Shown in pieces: positions 14,678-22,357 of a stretch of 35,888 nt of DNA; within the stretch, counting starts at the first letter, position 1, and each line of letters opens with the position of its first letter. A program made the translations under genes and the position numbers. This DNA is from Christensenellaceae bacterium (lineage in GTDB: Bacteria > Bacillota > Clostridia > Christensenellales > Christensenellaceae). The stretch spans positions 1-35,888 of the forward strand of contig JAFWWA010000033.1 in NCBI GenBank assembly GCA_017523755.1. The letters run 5' to 3'. The notes under the pieces were generated by a model. The model was not told where the DNA came from. It ran no database searches and saw only the letters and a program-made list of their open reading frames with translations.

Positions 14678-15688
14678 TCAGTCTTCTTCCGTAGCCTCCG
14701 CCGATTCGCTTATCTCTTTTGTTATGAGAGAAAGGACGTTCCCCTTTATGAACGAGACGGCCTGGCCTATCGCGTTCATCATGCTCTTGGCATCGGAGTT
14801 CCCGTGGGCCTTTATGAGACAGCCCTTTATGCCGAGCAGGGGAGTGCCGCCGTATTCGGTGTAGTCCATCTGCTTCTTCACCTTTTTAAATGCGCCTTTC
14901 GAGAGGAGAGCGCCTATGGCAGATATCCTGGACGACATGAGGTTCTCCTTCAGCATGCCTAAAAGCATCATGGCGAAACCCTCGAGGCCCTTCATAAAGA
15001 CGTTTCCTACAAAGCCGTCGCATACCGCCACGTCGTACTTTCCCGAAAGGATATCGCGCCCTTCGGCGTTGCCCCTGAAATCGACCTGGGGCGTATCCTT
15101 AAGGAGCTGATAGGCTTCCTTCGTGACAGCGTTTCCCTTTTCCTCTTCGGCGCCGTTGTTTATGAGGCAGACCCTCGGGGACTCTATCCCCATGACCGCC
15201 TTCATGTACGCGGATCCCATTATGCCGAACTGTCTTAAGTAGGAGCTCTTGCAGTCTACGTTGGCCCCGCAGTCTATGAGTAGGACCCTTCCGCCGTCGG
15301 CGGTGGGTATGAGAGGCGCAAGGGCAGGACGCTGTATGCCCTCTATCCTTCTTATTATGAGCGTTCCGCCGGCCACTGCGGCTCCGGTGCTGCCGGCCGT
15401 GACGAAAGCGTCACAGAGACCGTCCCTCACCATCGTCATGCCGACGACCATCGACGAATCCTTCTTGGACTTTATCGCCTTTACCGGGGACTCGGCCATC
15501 TCTATGACCTCGGAAGCGGCCTTCTTCATGAGCCTCGGCCTGTCGTCCACGGTCATTAGGACCTCATTTGTCCCTATCATCGTTATCGTTATGTCGCTGA
15601 ACTTCTCAAGCGCGTCGAGCGCTCCCGCTATTATTTCTACCGGGGCGTTGTCGCCGCCCATCACATCAACAGCTATATTGATCATCAT
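14678..15688 (-). CDS. plsX: Phosphate acyltransferase PlsX
   Basis: Protein of 336 residues. PlsX transfers the acyl group from acyl-ACP to phosphate, making the acyl-phosphate used by PlsY in Gram-positive phospholipid synthesis. It acts at the membrane surface. The N-terminus INIAVDVMGGDNAP is the PlsX hallmark. Further typical blocks are SGKYDVAVCDGFVGNVFMK and YGGTPLLGIKGCLIKAHG. A longer frame starting at 15718 is unlikely because the -10 box (15717-15722) covers that codon. GAAGGA lies 9 bp before the ATG at 15688, and a second ATG follows at once. The frequent partner acpP is not present downstream. Confidence 0.95.
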   Translation of the reverse strand: MMINIAVDVMGGDNAPVEIIAGALDALEKFSDITITMIGTNEVLMTVDDRPRLMKKAASEVIEMAESPVKAIKSKKDSSMVVGMTMVRDGLCDAFVTAGSTGAAVAGGTLIIRRIEGIQRPALAPLIPTADGGRVLLIDCGANVDCKSSYLRQFGIMGSAYMKAVMGIESPRVCLINNGAEEEKGNAVTKEAYQLLKDTPQVDFRGNAEGRDILSGKYDVAVCDGFVGNVFMKGLEGFAMMLLGMLKENLMSSRISAIGALLSKGAFKKVKKQMDYTEYGGTPLLGIKGCLIKAHGNSDAKSMMNAIGQAVSFIKGNVLSLITKEISESAEATEED

Positions 15689-15716
15689 TACCGCCGTTCC
15701 TTCAATTTTCCTGTCC

Positions 15717-15745
15717 ATTATATATTTTCGGGCCGTTTAAATCAA
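15717..15745 (-). promoter_or_regulatory. Promoter of plsX
   Basis: On the minus strand TTGATT (15740-15745) and TATAAT (15717-15722) are 17 bp apart. Initiation near 15710 lies downstream of the apparent upstream start codon at 15718, which settles the plsX start at 15688. Confidence 0.7.
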
Positions 15746-15781
15746 CCTTGGGGAGGGTCCCCCGCATTTTGATTTTGCCTC

Positions 15782-15810
15782 TTGCATTTGGTTTTTCGCT
15801 GTGATATATT
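15782..15810 (+). promoter_or_regulatory. Promoter of secG
   Basis: TTGCAT (15782-15787) and TATATT (15805-15810) are 17 bp apart. This probably drives secG and, by read-through of the hairpin at 16108, rnr and smpB. Confidence 0.65.
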
Positions 15811-15842
15811 CTTTAGTGTTAATCTAACGGGAGGAGCTCGTG

Positions 15843-16091
15843 ATGGAAGTCGTAACCTGGATCATAAGAGTGATACTTTGGCTGGTATCTGTCGGCCTTA
15901 TAATAATAGTCCTGCTTCAGAAGGGCAAGGAAGGCGGCATCAGCGCCATAACAGGCGGTGATTCATTCGCTGCGAAGGGAAAAGCTAAGGGAAAGGATGC
16001 CCTGCTCCAGAAACTCACCAAGATCGCTGCAGTAGCGTTCATGGTGCTCGCTGTAGCGCTTGCGGTAATAACCAAGTTTTTCCTCAAATGA
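15843..16091 (+). CDS. secG: Preprotein translocase subunit SecG
   Basis: Small membrane protein of 82 residues, the SecG subunit of the SecYEG translocon. Two hydrophobic segments (about 5-24 and 58-78) flank a Gly/Lys-rich loop with LLQKGKEGGISAITGG, the SecG hallmark. GGGAGGAG lies 6 bp before the ATG at 15843. A GTG one codon earlier (15840) would leave only 3 bp, so ATG is preferred. The order secG-rnr-smpB-ssrA is typical of Bacillota. Confidence 0.93.
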   Translation: MEVVTWIIRVILWLVSVGLIIIVLLQKGKEGGISAITGGDSFAAKGKAKGKDALLQKLTKIAAVAFMVLAVALAVITKFFLK

Positions 16092-16107
16092 TATGATTTG
16101 AAAGGAC

Positions 16108-16136
16108 GCCCGCCTCTGATACGAGACGGGCTTTTT
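16108..16136 (+). terminator. Terminator or attenuator hairpin between secG and rnr
   Basis: GCCCG (16108-16112) pairs with CGGGC (16127-16131), with an inner CTC/GAG pair, followed by five T residues. The U-tract ends only 10 bp before the preferred rnr ATG, so there is no room for a new promoter after it. It probably acts as a partial terminator lowering rnr relative to secG. Confidence 0.65.
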
Positions 16137-16146
16137 GATTAAGAGG

Positions 16147-18333
16147 ATGGAAATAAACAGAGAAAAGATATTAAAGATAATAAGGAACAGCAAAGGCATT
16201 GCCGAAAAGGACATAAGGGCGATGACGGGCATAGTTCCGGGAGAGCTCAAGGAGATTGTGAGCACGCTCGAGGCCAGAGGCGAGGTCGTGAGGAACAGGA
16301 GAGGTAAGCTCACCGTTCCTGAGAAAAAGGAATACGTAAGAGGACATATAGAGGTCAAGAGGGCAGGCTTCGGATTCGTGAGAGATGAGGACGGAGACAT
16401 CTTCGTAAGGAAGGACGACATGAAGAATGCCCTTAACGGCGAGGAGGTCCTGGTAAAGATAACAAAGGACAGCGGAAGGGAGAACAGGGAAGGCGTCGTC
16501 GTAAGGATAACCTCAGACCCGGCATATGCAGTAACCGGCATAGTCCATCATGACAACGAGGGCCACTATGTCCTCCCCGACGACAGGACGGTAGGGAAGA
16601 TCTTTCTCTCAAAAGGCGACAAAAACGCCGTAGACGAGAACGTGGTCATATGCCTCATAACGAAGCGCGGTGATTTCGGGCTTGCGGGGAAGATAACCGA
16701 GGTCCTTGGCAGAAGAGGGGACAGCGGGATCGACATACTTGCCGTCGCAAAGCGTTTCGGGATGGAAAAGGATTATCCGGAGGAGTGCAGGGAAGAGATA
16801 GGAAAGGTGCCGGAGTCCGTTTCCGAAAGGGAGCTAAAGGGCAGGAAGCTGCTTTTTGACAAAAAGATCATAACGATAGACGGCGAGACGGCAAAGGATC
16901 TCGACGATGCGGTATCGATAGAAAGGCTTGAAAACGGAAACAGGCTTCTTGGAGTCCATATAGCCGACGTATCCCATTACGTGAGGGAAGGGACGCTCAT
17001 AGATAAGGAAGCCTTAAAGCGCGGGACCAGCGTATATCTCCTGGACCGGGTGATACCGATGCTTCCGCCGGAGCTCTCAAATGGGATATGTTCACTAAAC
17101 GAAGGCGTCACAAGACTCACGCTCTCATGCTTCATGGAGTTCGATGATGACGCGCGTGTCGTGTCAAGCAGGGTGGAAAGGACGGCCATCAGGTCCCTCC
17201 ACAGGATGACCTATACTGCTGTCAACGCCATACTCGACGGAGACCCCGATCTTATAAAGGAATACGCGGATATAGTCCACGAATTAAGGGATATGGACGA
17301 CCTTGCCCGCGGTTTAAGGAAGATAAGGGAGGACAGGGGAGGCATAGACTTCGAGGAGACAGAGCCTGAGATAATCCTCGACGAGAAGGGTGTCCCGACT
17401 TCCATAGAGATAAGGGAAAGAGGCGAGGGCGAAAGGCTGATAGAGGACTTCATGATAAAGGCCAACGAGTGTGTGGCCGAGATGTTTAGAGATCTTCCTT
17501 TCCTCTACAGGATCCATGAGAGACCGTCCTGGGAAAAGACCGAGATACTGGGGAAATTCCTCGCTAACTTCGGCATAAACATAAAGGATCAGCTTCAGCC
17601 TTCCGACGTGAGGGAAGTCCTTGAAAGAGTAAAGGGCACTAAGATCGACAACATAGTGAGCGAGATGGTCTTAAGGTCCATGCAGAAGGCCAGGTATTCG
17701 ACTGAGAACGCAGGTCATTTCGGCCTTGCCTCAAGGGCGTACAGCCATTTCACCTCGCCTATAAGGAGATACCCCGACCTTCAGATCCACAGGATCATAA
17801 ACGAGAAGCTTTTAGGACATATGGATAAGGCCAGGGAAGCGGAGCTAAGAGCGCTCCTTCCCGGGGTAGCCGACAGCACGAGCAAAAGCGAAGTGAAGGC
17901 GGTCGAGGCTGAACGCAAGGTCGACGACATTAAGAAGGCCCAGTACATGTCGGGCCATATAGGCGAGCGCTTCGAGGGCATAGTCTCGGGTATAGGCGGG
18001 GCCGCCATATTCGTGAGGCTGCCCAATACCGTTGAGGGCTACATATCGCTTTCCGAGATAAAGGACGACTATTATGAGGTCATGGAAGAGCTCCAGTGCA
18101 TCATAGGCGTGAGGAGCGGGAGAAGGATCAGCCTTGGCGACGCGATAAGAGTCGTGGTGCTCGATGCCGACGTCGAACAGGGAAGAGTCGAATTCGGAGC
18201 CATAACGAAGGACCGCACGTCCTCTGACAGGACCGGAACGAACGGCAAAATGAAGAGACAGTACGGGCCCGGATACATGAAGGCGATGAGGAAGGCAAGA
18301 AAAGGTGAGGTAAGAGGAAGAGGCAGACGCTGA
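16147..18333 (+). CDS. rnr: Ribonuclease R
   Basis: Processive 3'-5' exoribonuclease of 728 residues that degrades structured RNA and works with tmRNA and SmpB in clearing non-stop mRNA. A winged-helix-like N-terminus is followed by cold-shock-type OB segments (GHIEVKRAGFGFVRDEDGDIF). The RNB catalytic domain has DGETAKDLDDAVSIE with its metal-binding Asp residues and HIADVSHYV. A C-terminal S1 domain (GERFEGIVSGIGGAAIFV) and a basic tail complete it. The start is uncertain: the ATG at 16147 has AGAGG directly against it, while a TTG at 16135 lies inside the terminator U-tract. Ile is mostly ATA and Arg mostly AGG. It is followed by smpB. Confidence 0.93.
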   Translation: MEINREKILKIIRNSKGIAEKDIRAMTGIVPGELKEIVSTLEARGEVVRNRRGKLTVPEKKEYVRGHIEVKRAGFGFVRDEDGDIFVRKDDMKNALNGEEVLVKITKDSGRENREGVVVRITSDPAYAVTGIVHHDNEGHYVLPDDRTVGKIFLSKGDKNAVDENVVICLITKRGDFGLAGKITEVLGRRGDSGIDILAVAKRFGMEKDYPEECREEIGKVPESVSERELKGRKLLFDKKIITIDGETAKDLDDAVSIERLENGNRLLGVHIADVSHYVREGTLIDKEALKRGTSVYLLDRVIPMLPPELSNGICSLNEGVTRLTLSCFMEFDDDARVVSSRVERTAIRSLHRMTYTAVNAILDGDPDLIKEYADIVHELRDMDDLARGLRKIREDRGGIDFEETEPEIILDEKGVPTSIEIRERGEGERLIEDFMIKANECVAEMFRDLPFLYRIHERPSWEKTEILGKFLANFGINIKDQLQPSDVREVLERVKGTKIDNIVSEMVLRSMQKARYSTENAGHFGLASRAYSHFTSPIRRYPDLQIHRIINEKLLGHMDKAREAELRALLPGVADSTSKSEVKAVEAERKVDDIKKAQYMSGHIGERFEGIVSGIGGAAIFVRLPNTVEGYISLSEIKDDYYEVMEELQCIIGVRSGRRISLGDAIRVVVLDADVEQGRVEFGAITKDRTSSDRTGTNGKMKRQYGPGYMKAMRKARKGEVRGRGRR

Positions 18334-18361
18334 AAGATTCGGTCACCTGTCCCCTTATATG

Positions 18362-18384
18362 TGATATATGATATATGATATAAT
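18362..18384 (+). repeat. Triple TGATATA tandem repeat overlapping a -10 box before smpB
   Basis: Three perfect copies of TGATATA run from 18362 to 18382, and the last forms TATAAT (18379-18384), about 28 bp before smpB. No -35 is seen at the right distance, but each copy gives a TGATAT extended -10-like element. Slippage in copy number could tune smpB/ssrA expression (inference). Confidence 0.45.
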
Positions 18385-18411
18385 GAGTATCTGAAGGGAG
18401 GTGTCAGGGGC

Positions 18412-18882
18412 ATGGCCGGACCGGGCATCAAAACGGTAGCAACCAATAAAAAAGCCTATCACGATTATTTCATAGAGCAGAAATACGAAGCCGGCATATC
18501 GCTCTCGGGCACCGAGGTCAAATCGATACGCGGGGGGAAGGTCAATCTGAGGGACTGCTTCGCCAGGATACAGAACGGAGAGATCTTCGTCTTCGGGATG
18601 CATATAAGCCCGTACGAACAGGGCAATATATACAACAGGGATCCCTTAAGGACCAGGAAGCTCCTCATGCACAAGCGTGAGATAACGAGGCTCCTGGGGC
18701 TGGTATCGAGGGACGGTTACGCGCTGATCCCCACCTCCGTATACTTTAAAAACGGGAAGGTCAAGATAGAGCTGGGGCTTGCAAAAGGAAAGAAAAACTA
18801 TGACAAACGGGAGTCATCCAAGGAAAGGGATGCCGCCCGTGAGATAGACAAGCATATGAAGCGGCAGCAGCGTATGCAGTGA
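18412..18882 (+). CDS. smpB: SsrA-binding protein SmpB
   Basis: Protein of 156 residues, the tmRNA partner in trans-translation, which places tmRNA in the A site of stalled ribosomes. The hallmark N-terminus [21 protein letters not shown] is followed by [21 protein letters not shown]. The middle has HISPYEQGN, and [13 protein letters not shown] leads into the basic C-terminal tail ([13 protein letters not shown]) that mimics an mRNA-bound anticodon region. GGGAGGTG lies about 10 bp before the ATG. The tmRNA gene begins 3 bp after the stop codon, so the two partners are probably co-transcribed. Confidence 0.96.
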   Translation: MAGPGIKTVATNKKAYHDYFIEQKYEAGISLSGTEVKSIRGGKVNLRDCFARIQNGEIFVFGMHISPYEQGNIYNRDPLRTRKLLMHKREITRLLGLVSRDGYALIPTSVYFKNGKVKIELGLAKGKKNYDKRESSKERDAAREIDKHMKRQQRMQ

Positions 18883-18885
18883 AAC

Positions 18886-19244
18886 GGGGGTGTAAATGGC
18901 TTTCGACGGGGTCCATTGAGGAGAGATAAGCAAGCTGTAGTCCCGGAAGCTACATTAAAAAGCCGGAAACTTAAATTAAACGCAGACAATAGCGCTTTAG
19001 CTGCTGCTTAATGCAGCGCCGTCATGCCCGCGGTCACCGGATGCTGCGGAGCCTGGCGTCAAATCAGTCCGGGAACGTCTCTGCTGTCTATGCGTTCGGG
19101 GCAGAAGATGAACTCAGAATGCTGCCTTTACCGTATCCAGTGAAAGAGGAGCCGGCAAAGAAAGACCAAAATCTTTCACTAGGCTTGTAGAAAGTCTCTT
19201 GGCAGGGATTTCGGACAGGGGTTCAACTCCCCTCATCTCCACCA
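18886..19244 (+). ncRNA. ssrA: Transfer-messenger RNA (tmRNA)
   Basis: About 359 nt. It opens with GGGGGTGTAAATGGCTTTCG and closes with the T-arm GGGTTCAACTCCC and CATCTCC plus ACCA, which pairs with the first seven bases (with G-U pairs) to form the alanine acceptor arm. The tag frame, taken to resume at GCA 18982, reads ADNSALAAA and ends at TAA 19009-19011. The resume codon is assigned by analogy; reading upstream adds K-L-N. Most tags end in ALAA, so the extra Ala is unusual. CCA is encoded. A hairpin terminator follows 5 bp later. Confidence 0.97.
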
Positions 19245-19249
19245 TTTAA

Positions 19250-19285
19250 AAGAACCTCTTTTGTGTTTATGCAAAAGAGGTTCTT
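19250..19285 (+). terminator. Terminator of tmRNA
   Basis: A 14-bp perfect stem (19250-19263 with 19272-19285) with an 8-base loop lies directly after the encoded CCA. It begins AAGAACC and ends GGTTCTT, so it would function on either strand. Confidence 0.75.
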
Positions 19286-19641
19286 CCATATTATATGACA
19301 GAATAGAACAGAAGAACTGTTTAGGATATAAAAGAAAAAGAGCAATGATTGCAAGGGATCAGGAGAGCTTGTCTCCGTCATTTTGCAATAACATCGCTCA
19401 AAATAATAATACCACATCTGAAGCAGATGTCGATACTGGGATTATCGGGACAATGTCAACAGTGGAGATCTGGATACTAATAGTGTTAGGATATGTCCGT
19501 TATCATCTCTTAGTTGTAAATAATCACCATAATATCATCAACGTTTCGGATTTATCAAACAACAAATGTCTTAAGCAATGCGTTGTGTCTAAAACCTATG
19601 GATGATTCAGTAATACACTTTAGTCAGCATTTCATTGGCAT
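19286..19641. other. AT-rich stretch after tmRNA, no intact gene
   Basis: This segment has clearly lower GC than its surroundings and no convincing gene. A plus-strand open frame (19261-19605) begins inside the tmRNA terminator, has no ribosome site and resembles nothing I know. On the minus strand, directly after the HTH gene, short frames begin (MPMKC, and LTKVYY in another frame) but stop within a few codons. If a toxin gene once followed the HTH gene it is not intact here. The 3' end of tmRNA is a common integration site, so this may be a remnant of an integrated element (inference). Confidence 0.4.
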
Positions 19642-19851
19642 TTAATCGTTGTCCCTTTTTGTTTTTCCGGGAACAGCCTCATAGCCGAACATGCCGAGTG
19701 CGATATTTACCTTATCCATACGCACAGTAGGTTTACCTTGTTCAAGCTCACGCACAAATCTGAGCCCGAGGCCGGAGCGCAGAGCAAATTCCTCCTGTGT
19801 CAATCCTGCCTGCTTACGCTGTTTTTTAACAAACTGACCAATAGTATTCAT
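19642..19851 (-). CDS. XRE/HipB-type helix-turn-helix regulator, orphan antitoxin-like
   Basis: Protein of 69 residues forming one HTH_3/XRE domain (about 5-60): IGQFVKKQRKQAGLTQEEFA, then LRFVRELEQGKPTVRMDKV. The recognition-helix region and the RxLExGKxTxRxDKV tail match HipB-like/Y4mF-family antitoxins, which repress their own operon and bind a HipA-family kinase toxin. The ATG at 19851 is chosen because AAGG lies 6 bp upstream; a longer frame to 19869 has none. No intact hipA follows. Three matching 18-bp palindromes lie upstream, between this gene and the divergent glycyl radical enzyme gene, so autoregulation and control of that operon are both possible. Confidence 0.85.
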   Translation of the reverse strand: MNTIGQFVKKQRKQAGLTQEEFALRSGLGLRFVRELEQGKPTVRMDKVNIALGMFGYEAVPGKTKRDND

Positions 19852-19887
19852 ATGATACCTTCTTAACATTAGATCTGCATTTTATTA

Positions 19888-19905
19888 TATACCCTTTAGG
19901 GTATA
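19888..19905. promoter_or_regulatory. Operator 1: TATACC-N6-GGTATA palindrome
   Basis: TATACCCTTTAGGGTATA is a perfect dyad 36 bp upstream of the HTH start. It overlaps a TATAAT on the minus strand (19883-19888) that could be that gene's -10. The 18-bp total with conserved outer arms resembles HipB operators (TATCC-N8-GGATA). Confidence 0.65.
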
Positions 19906-19925
19906 ATAAGAAATTAATAGATATT

Positions 19926-19943
19926 TATACCCGATAAGGTATA
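19926..19943. promoter_or_regulatory. Operator 2: TATACC-N6-GGTATA palindrome
   Basis: TATACCCGATAAGGTATA has the same outer arms as operators 1 and 3 and starts 38 bp after operator 1. Confidence 0.65.
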
Positions 19944-19966
19944 ATAGCACCTTACATATATAGAAT

Positions 19967-19984
19967 TATACCATATCGGGTATA
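19967..19984. promoter_or_regulatory. Operator 3: TATACC-N6-GGTATA palindrome
   Basis: TATACCATATCGGGTATA repeats the same arms, 41 bp after operator 2 and about 70 bp upstream of the -35 of the divergent glycyl radical enzyme gene. Confidence 0.6.
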
Positions 19985-20052
19985 TTTTTATGTTCTTATT
20001 ATTGGAATTCAATTGTTATAGCTTCTCCCTTACACCAGATCTTTCCTTATAC

Positions 20053-20081
20053 TTGCACGCAGCAGGGATTATGAATATATT
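20053..20081 (+). promoter_or_regulatory. Promoter of the glycyl radical enzyme operon
   Basis: TTGCAC (20053-20058) and TATATT (20076-20081) are 17 bp apart, about 40 bp upstream of the start codon. Confidence 0.6.
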
Positions 20082-20121
20082 AGATGTATAGGGAACAAAA
20101 CATAACAGGCAGGTAGGTACT

Positions 20122-22356
20122 ATGGTCTTGTCCGGACAGTTAAGCGAAAGGATACTGGCTCTTAGTAAAAAGGAGCATATGTCGGCGTCTCCGAAAAATG
20201 ATACGCTCAGGAATGGCATAATAAAGAGGATCAGGAAGGAACATCCTGGAATGGCGCCGGGCAGGGTGCTCGCCCTGGCTTTCGCGGAATATCTCGATAC
20301 GAAGGATATATGCATATTTGACGAGGATATTATCGCCGGGCACATACAGAAGGAGAACTACAGTGAGTCGCAGCCCGTCGAGGATGTCACTGACTATTCC
20401 GGAACGTCGTTCCAGATTGGGAGGGAGATCGATAAGTATAGGGAAACGGATCTCTATACTCCTGAAGGAGAGGCTCTTCTCACCGATTATATGGATGCCT
20501 GCGGTCAGGGGCTGTTCAGCAGATGGGGTGCCGGCCACGTGCTCCCGGGATTCGAGCATTTTATAAATACAGGGATAGGGGAGCTCATAAAGAGGGCTGA
20601 GGAACACATCCAGCCTGACGGAACGGGGCCCACAGCAGATTCCCTTATAACCCTTAAGGCTGCGTCTAGGTATTTCCTAAGATACGCTGCTCTTGCAGAA
20701 GAAAGAGCAAAGAGCGCTCCTGAAAAATACAGGGATCAGCTCCTCCGTATCGCGTCCGCGTGCAGGAATCTTTCTTTAAACAGACCGTCATCGTTCTTCG
20801 AGGCGGTACAGCTTCTCTGGATGACTCAGGAGCTGCTAGTTGCCGAGAGCCTTACGGGTTCGCTCTCGATAGGAAGGATAGATCAGTTCCTTTATCCATA
20901 CTATATGAAGGATATGGAGAAGGGCGATATCTCTGCCGAGGCCGAAGAGCTCATAGACGCCCTCTTCGTCAAACTGGGAAATTTCAGGGAAGGCTATCAG
21001 AACGTATGCTTAGGCGGCATGACGCGCGAAGGAAAGTCAGGCTATAACGACATATCATATATGGGGCTGCGCTCCTGCAGGCTTCTAAAAAAGGACCAGC
21101 CGCTCATCGTGGTAAGAGTCAACAGCATGATGCCCGACAGCTTTTGGGAGGAAGTCCAGAAGCTCATAGAATGCGGGATGGGATTCCCGGCGCTCTTCAA
21201 CGACGATATCGTGATACCCGCCAAGATGAAGATGGGGATATCCCTTGAGGACGCGAGGAACTATGCCGCGGTAGGATGCGTCGAGATCTCGGTAGGTGGA
21301 AGGGAATTCAGCAATACCGAGTCGATCCGCGTGAACTGGGGAAAGATACTCGAAGCCCTTCTCTTTAACGGGGACTGCCCGGGCACGGATAAGAAGATAA
21401 AGCTGAGCCGTGAATACAGCGATGTCAGCTTCGATACATTTGACGAGCTGTATAAGGCATATAAGGATGAGCTCATATATCAGACGGAGTTCGGGATAAG
21501 AGCGAACGACCTTTTAGATCTAAACTACGGGCGCCACTGGCCCGTGCCCTTCATGTCCGCCATAGAGGAGGGCTGTCTTGAGAAGGACAGGGACGTCACC
21601 ATGGGCGGGGCGGTCTACAACAATTCGGTCGTGAACACCTGCGCCATAGCGACGACCGTCAATTCTCTCATCGCCCTGAAAGAGGCCGTATATGAAAGGA
21701 AGCTCGCGACTCTTGAACAGGTCAAGGATGCTTTAAGGAATGACTTTAAGGGAGAGGATATCTTAAGACAGCAGCTTTTAAATGCAGACAAGTTCGGAAA
21801 CGGGGCAAAAATAACGAAGGAGATCACAAAGGAGCTCACAGACCTTTTCGTAAGCACCGTGACCGCTCACAGAGGCGCAAGGGGAGGCAGCTACGGCTGC
21901 GGCTTCTATACAGTAGCTCACCATGCGGGCATGGGAGGTGCGACGGGAGCCACGCCTGACGGACGTCATGCCAACACCTCATTCTCGTCATCGTTCTCGC
22001 CGACACAGGGAAGCGAGCTTTATGGCCCCACTGAGGTCATTAGGACTGTAACTGAGGTCGATCATACCGATTTTGGTAACGGCATGGTCCTCGACATGAA
22101 ATTCACTCCGTCGTTCTTTTTAGCGGACGGACACCGCATGGCTTTCAGGCATATGATCGAGACGTATTTCATGCTTGGAGGCATGGAGATACAGTTCAAC
22201 GTCGTGAGCAGGGAGACACTGATCGCCGCACAGGAAGACCCCGAAAGCTACAGGGACCTCATAGTCCGTGTGTCAGGCTTCAGCGCGTATTTCTGCACTT
22301 TGGGGAAACTTCTTCAGGACGAGATAATAAAGAGGACGGAATACGAAAGGATCTGA
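20122..22356 (+). CDS. Glycyl radical enzyme (PFL-like, dehydratase/lyase group), substrate unknown
   Basis: Protein of 744 residues, a pyruvate formate-lyase-type glycyl radical enzyme acting in the anaerobic cytosol. The radical-bearing Gly719 lies in RVSGFSAYF. The active-site thiyl Cys386 and base Glu388 lie in AAVGCVE. A GCVE motif is typical of dehydratases and C-N, C-O or C-S lyases (glycerol, propanediol and hydroxyproline dehydratases, choline lyase), not of PFL itself, which has two adjacent Cys. It is somewhat shorter than most such enzymes. AGGTAGGT precedes the ATG. Its activase follows after 1 bp. No microcompartment genes or downstream enzymes that would fix the substrate are nearby. 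Confidence 0.92.
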   Translation: MVLSGQLSERILALSKKEHMSASPKNDTLRNGIIKRIRKEHPGMAPGRVLALAFAEYLDTKDICIFDEDIIAGHIQKENYSESQPVEDVTDYSGTSFQIGREIDKYRETDLYTPEGEALLTDYMDACGQGLFSRWGAGHVLPGFEHFINTGIGELIKRAEEHIQPDGTGPTADSLITLKAASRYFLRYAALAEERAKSAPEKYRDQLLRIASACRNLSLNRPSSFFEAVQLLWMTQELLVAESLTGSLSIGRIDQFLYPYYMKDMEKGDISAEAEELIDALFVKLGNFREGYQNVCLGGMTREGKSGYNDISYMGLRSCRLLKKDQPLIVVRVNSMMPDSFWEEVQKLIECGMGFPALFNDDIVIPAKMKMGISLEDARNYAAVGCVEISVGGREFSNTESIRVNWGKILEALLFNGDCPGTDKKIKLSREYSDVSFDTFDELYKAYKDELIYQTEFGIRANDLLDLNYGRHWPVPFMSAIEEGCLEKDRDVTMGGAVYNNSVVNTCAIATTVNSLIALKEAVYERKLATLEQVKDALRNDFKGEDILRQQLLNADKFGNGAKITKEITKELTDLFVSTVTAHRGARGGSYGCGFYTVAHHAGMGGATGATPDGRHANTSFSSSFSPTQGSELYGPTEVIRTVTEVDHTDFGNGMVLDMKFTPSFFLADGHRMAFRHMIETYFMLGGMEIQFNVVSRETLIAAQEDPESYRDLIVRVSGFSAYFCTLGKLLQDEIIKRTEYERI

Positions 22357-22357
22357 T

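Noticed and set aside
15689..15718. Upstream ATG for PlsX
   Set aside because: This ATG overlaps the -10 box and lies upstream of the predicted transcription start. The INIAVDVMGG start at 15688 has its own GAAGGA.
18362..18382. TGATATA repeats as a CRISPR or larger satellite
   Set aside because: The unit is only 7 bp with no spacers and three copies. It is a promoter-region microsatellite, not an array.
19261..19605. 114-residue plus-strand open frame after tmRNA
   Set aside because: It starts inside the tmRNA terminator hairpin, lacks a ribosome site and resembles no family I know. The region is AT-rich, where chance open frames occur.
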